From Gnetum montanum (lineage: Eukaryota; Streptophyta; Gnetopsida; Gnetales; Gnetaceae), in assembly GCA_015680685.1 (NCBI GenBank), contig MNCI01025182.1, forward strand, positions 109,408-173,407: a DNA stretch of 64,000 nucleotides. The letters are read 5' to 3'. Within the stretch, counting starts at the first letter, position 1. Each line of letters begins with the position of its first letter. The notes under the pieces are model-generated. The model was given only the letters and a program-made list of their open reading frames with translations, was not told the origin of the DNA and did no database searches. Position numbers and translations under genes: made by a program. Shown piece by piece: positions 55,955-64,000 of this stretch.

Positions 55955-56730
55955 TGATGAGCCGTGATATCACGTACGCGATATCACAACCCATCGCCAT
56001 GTCTATAAATAAGAGGCGACTTTCCCTTGTTCAGGCATCTAGAGTTAGTCCCTTAGCCAAACTATAGTAGTTTTACCATTCCAAAGTTAGAATAATTTCC
56101 ATGTGCCCACAGTAGGAGTCTCAAAGTGAAAGGATCTTTATTCGAGCAAATTGTACTTGAGCACAAATTTGTGTACGCAATAAAGACAAACTTTTTGATA
56201 AACCTTGTAGCATATGGACTAAGCTAAATAGGATTTAATTAGTGTTAAATGTTTAAATGCTTTTTTAGATAATTAATCTCTCTCAACCATTGACTCTCCT
56301 AGTTAAGTGCATTTAGTACGACCGCTTCGAGCATGTGTGTAAGGCTTGGTAATCCAATAACGAGTAGCGTTTGGTAATCCCAATAGCGTTGCATTGGTTT
56401 AGGGTGTGTGCGGCAAGTGAGAATGGATAATGATGCTAGGATAATTAAAGCTTAGTTAATGAATAGTTAATGAAAGTTAGTCATTTAGTCTCTTCACCTT
56501 TCCCCTATTAGAATAGACATTAAAAAGATAAAAGTTATAAAAATGACATGCCTCAAACTTACTTAACCATACAACTATGAAAATATAAGTAAGTTTGGGA
56601 GGATAACGATTGGTTAACCTTAAGTGTTCCATTAAGGAGCATAAGCACTTAGTCCTTGGAGTTCGACCGGATCGTGCGTGAGACGCTCATATTCGTATGG
56701 TTGAGTGTAGGGGTACCTCACCACTCATCA
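55955..56730 (+). repeat. 3' LTR of element D (776 bp)
   Basis: TGATGAGCCG...CCACTCATCA, TATAAATA at 56004-56011. It differs from the 5' LTR mainly by loss of about 50 bp of the palindrome array and by scattered transitions. Followed by ATTTT. Confidence 0.93.
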
Positions 56731-57729
56731 ATTTTGAAGGCTAAGGATTGCCAAAATTACATCCCCTTTTGGTGTTTGATAATACCATGTTATAATGTTT
56801 AGGTTAACAATTGCACTAGTTTATTAGCTATTCTCATAGGACTAATCATTTTAAAAGTAAGATTTCTTAAAAAGTATAGTGGGAAAAATATTCATGTTTT
56901 TTTAGTAATTTGAATGTAGTAGTCTTTGATCTATTAGTGAGGCATTGCTAGCTCTCTTGCTTGTTAATTCTAAAGAAATGGAATAATGATAAGCCTAGTC
57001 AACTATTATAAATGCATTATCATGATACCATGTTTTTTCCCATTTATTCAAGCACAACATTTCTATTACATCACTGTGTGATGGTAATGATAATAGAGAT
57101 TAAAGAATGTCACATCCACTATACTCAACATACGTTAACTTTTTCAAATACCCTATTATAACAACAAAAAATAGTCTTTTTAATCAAGAAAGATGTTGTA
57201 GTTGCTACAACATGTTAAAGTTTGATTTGGCACTTAATTTTTTGTTTGGTTCTCAAGTACTTATCTCATTTTGTTGCAATCCCATGCATGTAGAATGATA
57301 AAAAATTGATTGCTATAAAATAATGAGATGTGTACTATAATCAAGATTGTTGCAATTTATCCTTAATTTTTTTATTCATTCATACCATTTGTAACATGGA
57401 ATTTTTGTACTTGATGTTCTCTTTTTTTAAGTTAACATAGAAATGGTTACAGAAGCCTTGAAACACAAACACATAATCAATTTTCATTAAAATATAACTA
57501 TTAAAGAATTGTATATGTTAGACATGTTTGTTGATTAGTTTCAGTCTTAATGAAACCAAAATTCTAATGCCAATAATATTTATCCTCATGTCTCAACAAT
57601 GTTTATTGATTAGTTTCAGTTTATTAGGAAGAGTGTAGCCTCATGGCTCAAGAGTGAATTCTTACACTTTAAGAAGTATCCATGGATGCAAGAGTGAAAC
57701 TTGTACACTCAAATACTTAACTACCCTCC
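56731..57729. other. Unassigned spacer between D and E
   Basis: AT-rich, no recognised motif. The 63-codon frame at 57107 shows no family features. Repeated GTTTATTGATTAGTTTCAGT (about 57527 and 57601) is a short diverged duplication. Probably an older decayed repeat. Confidence 0.45.
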
Positions 57730-58610
57730 TGATGAAGCATCTAGTGGATAGCATTGACTGGGCCATGTCAACGAAGCCCCATCAACATGGCTAAGTCAAC
57801 GTGACACTGTCGACACATCTTTTCACACGTTGACGTGGCCTTGTCAACGTAGAGTTTATTTTCTGCTATAAATATGCATGCACCTGCCGCATTTAGGAGC
57901 CTTTTGTTCAAGTTGTAGTGAAGCTCTTGTAGTTTGTTTCTGTAGGAGTTAGATTATTTTCCAAGTGCGTGTAGACATAGTTCGAAGAGTGTACAACTCT
58001 TTATTCTAGTGCTAATGTACCTGAGCCCATTAGCGTGAATGATAATAAAGATGAGCTTTTTGAACATTCCTTGCAGCATTTGAACTAGATTACTTAAGCA
58101 TTAATATTTTAATACCCTAATAATTTTAATGCTTTTTGTTATCACTTTATAGTTACAGTATGTTTTAATAGTCCACAAGAACACATAAGCATGACCACCT
58201 TGAACATATGTCTGACACTTGGCAACCCAGTGACGCTTAACATCTAGCAACCCAATAGTGGTTAGGACATGCTTGGGATGTGCATGGAGGGTGGGACCAG
58301 CTACTTATGCTAGGGATAGTCAAGTGATAGCATAGTGAAATATTACATTATCTAGTTTTTTACTCCCTATATTAGAAGAATTAGATATTAGAGATAAAAG
58401 AAAACATATAAAAATCATATGCCTCAGTCTCACTTATCCATCATTCTAGAATGTCACAAGTGAGGTTGAGAGGACAACAACCATTCTAACTAGGATTTTG
58501 ATGGCTAGAACACTATGCATAAGTGCTAACAATCTTTGGAATTTGATCAAATTACACGTGAATGCTCATGATTCGTATGGTTGGATGTAGGGGTATATCA
58601 TTGCTCATCA
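57730..58610 (+). repeat. 5' LTR of element E (881 bp)
   Basis: TGATGAAGCA...TTGCTCATCA. U3 contains repeated GTCAACGTGGCC/GTTGACGTGGCC words ahead of TATAAATA at 57867-57874. ATAATAAAGATG follows as polyadenylation signal. U5 motif pair at 58219 (TTGGCAACCCAGTGACG) and 58246. Confidence 0.93.
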
Positions 58611-58629
58611 TTGGCACCATTGTCGAGGA
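58611..58629 (+). other. Primer-binding site of element E
   Basis: TTGGCACCATTGTCGAGGA after the LTR; tRNA-Asp type with transitions. Confidence 0.86.
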
Positions 58630-58743
58630 TGGTGCTAGTTATTTAGATTAGTTACATCATCCAAGATCGCTGAAACAAAGCCTTGAAAATATACCTTTTA
58701 CAAAGAAAGTAATTGCAAATAAGTCACACACAAATTCACAACA

Positions 58744-60690
58744 ATGTCTCTGTCACAAGACTATGATAACGCAATAACTAGTAAGGCAATTCATTGGAGA
58801 ACCAACGAATTATATGATGATGAAGACGAAGTTTGGAGTACTCAATCTCATGTAGGTGTCTCCTATGTACATAAACAAAGACAACATTGTACCAACTCAC
58901 AAATTCATAACCTACCTAGTGACAATGAACCCTTGATGGCCACTGAGAACCTAATGCATATACAAGTGGCTGTTCGAATATCCCACAGTCATCGTAAGGA
59001 AAGATGTCTATCTAGGCTTAATTTAAATAACTTTCCCAAGTTTTCAAGAGGCTATGATTTAGATCCACAACATCATTTACAAGCCTTCCATGATGCCTAT
59101 GTATGGAACAATATTGATAATGGATGGAAAAAACTTAAGCTCTTTCCTACAACACTCGTTGGCCAAGCAAAAGTATGGTACAGGTCCTTAAGACCAAAAT
59201 CAATTCGATGTTGGCCGACAATGGTAGAACTCTTCAATGAAAGATATCAAACCTATGCAAGAGTGTTAGCCTTGAGGAGACAAATCCAAGAATGGAAATA
59301 GGGGCAACATGAACCCTTGAACATGGCCTTAGAAAGATACTATTCGTTGTTAAACAATTTTCGAGGCCATGGATTCTCCGAGGAAAGGCTAATGTACCAC
59401 ATCATGGATGAGCTTTGTAATGAAACAAGGGAGACCCTAGGGATGTATGCCTGAGGTTAACTATATGAGCTATGAACCCACCAATTACAATAGCTTATTA
59501 AGTAGGTAGCAAAAGAAGAAGGAGAAATGGCTAAATGGGAGAATGTTGAAAGCTCTCAATAGGACCAGAATCTTGAAATAGCAAAGGTCCATGATCATGA
59601 AGAGGAGAAATCAACTCACTTCAAGGAGGTGGAATCATCTTTGCCAATATTGCAATCACTAGATGAAATTGAGGTAAAGATCAATAAGATGATGGAATGG
59701 ATACATGAAAGATGTGGAGAATATGCCAACACTATTAGAGGTAGAACCATGACGAACCAAGAAACATGAAAGAACACCACTAGACAATGGGAAAGAAGGG
59801 TCGAAGAGAATAAGGATAAGAACTCAACTGCTAATCATATGTATCAATGTAACATTTTCTTATACAATCATCCCAAAGGTCAATGCCCAATCTTGTCACA
59901 TTTACATGAGCATTGGGGAGGAATGTTACATCTAGAGTTTGTACAAAAATATTTTGTTCAATCATAGTGGCAAAAATACTAGTGGTGGGGGAGGCCACCC
60001 TCAAACTGGTCACACCCTTCATACCATCCGAACCCAAGCACTTATCAAGATCAGCATCCTATTTCCCCAGCTAGGTCAACATCCTCTATCTCACCACATC
60101 GTTATCATTCTCCTAAGTACTATCAACCCATGTCCTCTCCCAAAAGATCACCACCTCATGTTCCTTGAACTTCTCCTCATCCTCAATATTCTCACCCTTC
60201 ACCTCCTTCTACATCTCCATTGGTTGTGCCAAAAGGTTTTGCACCACAGCACCAATCGACAAGCATTACTTGTGTTGCTATAGTCAACAGTAGTGAAGGT
60301 CCTCCACAACATCGAAAGCATCCGATCTTTAGGCATAGCCAAAGAAAGAGACAACACGCTTCCGAAACCATTGCATCCTCCAACCCAATGCAAGTTCAAC
60401 ACTATGATGCATCTGCCTCCTCAAACACAATGCCTCTTATTATTTTATCAAGGCCATCAATCAATATTCGAACTACCATGCAGCCCAATGAATATAACCA
60501 CATAGGGAGACATACTGATCCTTGCATATCATCTTATAGTCACAGGTGTCATGGTGGGTCAACTCCTTATCAATTAACCACATTTTATAATTTTCCCCAC
60601 TATGCCTACTTTAATTAAGTGTGTGAACCACAATTTGGGTACATTCCAATCACCACATTAAAGGACACCCAGTGGTTCGGATATGACTAG
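58744..60690 (+). pseudogene. gag of element E
   Basis: The first 185 codons from ATG 58744 are open: MSLSQDYDNAITSKAIHWRT, then LNNFPKFSRGYDLDPQHHLQ, QAKVWYRSLRPKSIRCWPTM and LFNERYQTYARVLALRRQIQ. A TAG replaces a Gln codon at 59299-59301 (C has CAA there). The frame continues with LERYYSLLN and FSEERLMYHIMDELCNETRE, then KEEGEMAKWENVESSQ with further stops. The Cys/His motif near 59850 is CNIFLYNHPKGQC. A Pro/Ser/His-rich tail ends at TAG 60688-60690. It is the best-preserved gag of the C/E type. Confidence 0.89.
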
Positions 60691-62135
60691 ACTCCAATGT
60701 TTTCAAAATTCTTGGATCCAAACCTTCAATTTATTAAATCTTGCCATGATCAAAAGTTAGTTATGGGGGATATCCTCCATTCTAACAAGCAGAATTAGTA
60801 AATATTTTTTTCTTTTCTGTAATTTTACAATTTTTTAATTCTCAGTTTTTCATCTTTCCATTTGTTGTTTTATCTTTTTATTTTTTTTATATTTTTATTT
60901 ATTGTTTATCTTTTTATATTTTTATGGGTAATCTCATCTATGACTAAAAAACTCATGTGACTCGTTGGTTGAGATGTTGTTCTATGCTATCAAGTCTCAG
61001 GTGACTAATTATTTGGATAGTGAGCCCACCACATCCACCTAATCATTCTATTAATAAGAGGTTCTACTTTGGGTATGATGATATTCTTGTCATCATGAAA
61101 ACCTAAAAGTAATTTTGTGCTCATTATGCCCAGAGTGAAAAACGATGGACTAAGAGGGAATGGTGAGGGTGTGACATCAAGGGGACTTGTGGATTCTTTT
61201 TGGTGACATCTATGGATGCTATCATGCAACTTGGTTGTACTAAGATCCTTGTAGATCTAAGGAAAAATGGGAGTAAGAGTAATAAAGGCACTCAATAAAG
61301 AAACTCAATACTATTCTAGGGGTCCCACTGAAAAGACATGCACCCATGCCTAAAGGTTGGCGGCTTCTCCAGTTCACTGTTGAAAAGGACAAAGTGCCAA
61401 AGCAGCTAGAGAGAAAAAAAAATTCCACAAAGAAATTCCAAATCACTCCTCCCTTGGACAAAATGCTAAGTGATTGTATGCCCTACTATCATGGTGCTCT
61501 TATGGTTTCCCATCATTGGATGCAACAATGCAATGTCACTAATTGGAGGAATGGACTTGGTCTTGATTTTGGAGTGACAAGCTAATGACACATTAATCAC
61601 GTCCTACACTCAGGATCCATTGTGCCCTAGGTTAGTTACCTCATGTCCCAATCTTTGCAATCCCTTCTACAATTTGCCTCATCTTGCTGTTCATGAATTT
61701 TTGACTCATGTCTTGTGTAGCATCAAACTCATACCTCATCATGGTAGTATTTACATGTATGTGTGTTTTTTTGCACTGGTACAGATTACATTTAACCCTT
61801 TTAGGATTTACGGAAATTTCTAGGTGTGGTTACGTAAGGGCGTGATAGGTAGAAACCTACTTTGGGGAGGACCCACTTGCGTGACTTTTGTAATTTGTAC
61901 TTATTGCACACCACCACATCATTTAATATCCTTTGAGTGCTCCATTGCCAAATGTATTCTTTCCTTTATCATAATTTTATCAAATGTTCCTCAAAATCAG
62001 TACATGTTCTTTTTATGTGTCACCTTAATAGGTTAGGTCTAACATTAAACTTTTAGGGCATCTTCCTTGAAAAATATCTAAGTCTAGAATCAAACTAAGC
62101 AATGAATTAAACATTTATTAAAAGTAATGAGTAAG
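60691..62135 (+). other. Noncoding middle of element E
   Basis: Co-linear with 21363-22797 of C but without the gap. T-rich at 60800-60930. It includes GGGTGTGACATCAAGGGGAC (61168) and the conserved block at 61835-61884 (GTAAGGGCGTGATAGG, then TTTGGGGAGGACCCACTTGC). Short ORFs here show no conservation of frame with C. Confidence 0.65.
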
Positions 62136-62197
62136 GTATAAGATAACTGAATTTATTTAAACAACCTTACTAATAATTGGTCCTTGTGTGATTACGG
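62136..62197 (+). promoter_or_regulatory. Intron-like segment before third-ORF remnant of E
   Basis: AAG|GTATAA (62133-62141), TACTAAT (62168-62174) and GATTACGG|ATGG. The expected acceptor CAG reads CGG in this copy, so the splice site is mutated here while C and F keep AG. Confidence 0.45.
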
Positions 62198-62806
62198 ATG
62201 GTCCCTAAAAGAGGATAACAAGGAGGACCTTCTTAAGTTGCAACTAAATGCCCAAGAGGAGGCAGAGGCCAAGGACCTCCTGTAGAATATGCAAAGCAGG
62301 AGGAAAAATCATTTAGCATCCATTAGGAAACTCCTATCATTGCACAATCTGACTAAGTAAAAGGTGGAGTAGTTAGGGCCCAAGCCTATGAAGAGGAACG
62401 ATGGCTATTTGCAGCATAGTATGTCAAGGCCAATCAAATGTTCCCACAACTGTCGTGCCCATGGAAGGTGCCAACTCCATCAAATATTGGAACATTAGCA
62501 TGGATGACACATGATTCCTGGACCGAACAAGAAAAGCTTTAGGCACTCCTCTAGAGAAATCCATTTCCAAAGCCTGTAGCACAAGATAAGGGAAAGAGTC
62601 CCATGGAGGAGCCATCACTACTAGGAACCACATGAGTTCCAACAACTTTTCATCTTCGCTTTGTGTTTATGTCCCATTTTTATTTTATTTAATTGCACAC
62701 TGTGACATGAGTAAATTCCTAATTAGTCAATAATCCCATACCTATCCACTATGTAATTAATTGCACTTGTTCTCACTTTCTTTGACTCGAGGATGAGTTG
62801 TTACTC
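62198..62806 (+). pseudogene. Third-ORF remnant of element E
   Basis: ATG at 62198-62200; the frame reads MVPKRG, a stop, QGGPS, then PRGGRGQGPPVE and EERWLFAA, aligning with C at 22861. Several stops. As in C, the coiled-coil body present in F is missing. Confidence 0.55.
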
Positions 62807-62819
62807 AGTCGTGGGGGTA
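62807..62819 (+). promoter_or_regulatory. Polypurine tract of element E
   Basis: AGTCGTGGGGGTA against the 3' LTR, preceded by ACTCGAGGATGAGTTGTT. Confidence 0.87.
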
Positions 62820-63700
62820 TGATGAAGCATCTAGTGGACAATGTTGACTAGGCTGTGTCGATGAATCCCCATCAACATGTCTGCATTAACGTAACCTCGT
62901 TGATGCATCTTTTCATGCATTAACGTGGCCTTGTCAACACAGAGTTCATTTTCTGCTATAAATATGTATGCACCCATCGCATTTAGGAACCTTTTGTTCA
63001 AGTTGTAGCAAAGCTCTTGTAGTTTGTTTCCGAATGAGTTAGATTATTTTCCAAGTGCCCACAGACACAGTTTGAAGAGTGTACAGCTCTTTATTTGAGC
63101 ATTAATGTACTTGAGCCCATTGGTGTGAATGACAATAAAGACGAGATTTTCGAACATTCCTTGCAACATTTGAACTAGATTACTTAAGCATTAATATTTT
63201 AATACCTTAATAATTTTAATGCTTTTTGTTATCACTTTATAGTTACAATATGTTTTAGTAATCCATGAGAACACATAAGCATGACGACCTCAAACATATG
63301 TTTGACACTTGGCAACCCAGTGACACTTAACATTTGGCAACCCAGTAGTGGTTAGGACATGCTTGGGATGTGCATAGAGGGTGGGACCAGCTACTTATGC
63401 TAGGGATAGTCAAGCAATAGTGTAGTGAAATCTTACATTATCTAGCCTTTTACTCCTTATATTAGAAGAATTAGATATTATAGATAAAATAAAACATATA
63501 AAAATCATATGTCTCAGTCTCACTTAACCATCGTTCTAGAATGTCACAAGTGACGTTGAGAGGACAATGACCATTCTACCTAGGATTTTGATGGCTAGAA
63601 TACTATGCGTAAGTGCTTGTAGTCTTCAGAATTCAACCGGATCATGCATGAATGCTCATGATTTGTATGGTTGGGTGTAGGGGTATCTCACCACTCATCA
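62820..63700 (+). repeat. 3' LTR of element E (881 bp)
   Basis: TGATGAAGCA...CCACTCATCA, TATAAATA at 62957-62964. Same length as the 5' LTR with scattered transitions. Followed by CCTCC. Confidence 0.93.
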
Positions 63701-64000
63701 CCTCCCAATAGAATAGAGAAAAAGAGGTAGATGTTTGGAACTAGGCACTATAAAATTGGTAAAAGAAAAAGAAATGAGAGAAGTTTAGTCCCATTATATA
63801 AGTAAGATGATCTTGCCAACCTTTTGGATCAATGACCATACTTCCTTTAATATGCTTTTTATCATCCTAAAAAACTTATTGAATTCTTTATTTACAAAGA
63901 TTAATATGCATTGATTATTTTCACCATTTTCTCATTGAAGATTAAAGTCATCTTCATGGTATTCATATCAAAAAATAAATATTGAAGTCTCATGTTTCTA
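63701..64000. other. Flank right of element E
   Basis: Starts with the CCTCC duplication. AT-rich, nothing recognisable to the window end. Confidence 0.5.

Larger units (their letters stand above)
46881..56730 (+). mobile_element. Element D: complete Athila-like LTR retrotransposon (9.85 kb)
   Basis: LTRs at 46881-47705 and 55955-56730, target duplication ATTTT at 46876-46880 and 56731-56735, PBS, gag-pol, about 1.9 kb of 3' noncoding DNA, and PPT. Same family as A and B by U3 and protein. The LTR pair is very similar apart from about 50 bp of palindromic repeat missing from the 3' copy, so it is relatively recent, yet gag-pol carries many stops. There is no third ORF. Confidence 0.94.
57730..63700 (+). 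mobile_element. Element E: non-autonomous gag-only LTR retrotransposon, complete
   Basis: Two 881-bp LTRs (57730-58610, 62820-63700), target duplication CCTCC at 57725-57729 and 63701-63705, PBS, gag, conserved block, third-ORF remnant and PPT; no pol. Total 5.97 kb. It is co-linear with C across the whole interior, so both derive from one pol-less master and were copied as such rather than deleted separately. Confidence 0.94.

Overview
The window is repeat-rich, AT-rich DNA from a plant nuclear genome. Nearly all recognisable coding sequence belongs to LTR retrotransposons of the Ty3/Gypsy Athila-like type. The evidence is a gag-pol order of gag, protease, RT, RNase H and integrase; primer-binding sites matching the 3' end of tRNA-Asp (TTGGCGCCGTTGCC...); long LTRs starting TGATGA and ending CTCATCA; and, in one element, a third ORF in the env position. 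A large-genome seed plant is likely, but the species cannot be read from the sequence. I found no intact host gene, rRNA, tRNA or CRISPR array.

Layout. 1-2155: element A, minus strand, 5' LTR and gag, running off the left edge and inserted into element B. 2156-8772: element B, minus strand, degraded gag-pol and 5' LTR. 8773-17980: old unassigned DNA with simple repeats, two diverged tandem duplications, a decayed transposon gene ending in a Ulp1 (C48) protease domain, and a long palindrome. 17981-18440 and 24349-24990: one array of about 226-bp tandem repeats split by element C (18441-24348, plus strand, 879-bp LTRs, TSD TCCAG), a gag-only element. 26161-45431: element F, minus strand, about 13 kb of its own sequence, with gag-pol, a third ORF, and two nested insertions. 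These are H (33222-36201, TSD CCTAC), carrying an ALIX/BRO1 gene fragment, and G (41406-44613), carrying an intronless CCR4-type deadenylase fragment. 45432-46880: remnant of another coding sequence. 46881-56730: element D, plus strand, complete with LTRs, TSD ATTTT and the best-preserved gag-pol. 57730-63700: element E, plus strand, 881-bp LTRs, TSD CCTCC, a second gag-only element of the C family.

How they relate. A, B and D form one family, with GATATC/ACGCG palindromes in U3. C, E and F share a different U3 with GTGGCC/ACGT-like repeats. C and E have lost all of pol but keep LTRs, PBS, PPT, gag and the start of the third ORF, so they look like non-autonomous partners of an F-like element. 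Premature stops are mostly at Gln, Arg or Trp codons, the pattern expected from deamination of methylated cytosines.

Most interesting: a conserved branch-point plus 3' splice-site arrangement directly before the third-ORF ATG in C, E and F; a conserved noncoding block of about 45 nt after gag or pol in C, D, E and F; the same catalytic Glu-to-Lys change in the integrases of B and D; two host-gene fragments inside LTR elements; and a probable misoriented contig inside the CCR4 fragment.
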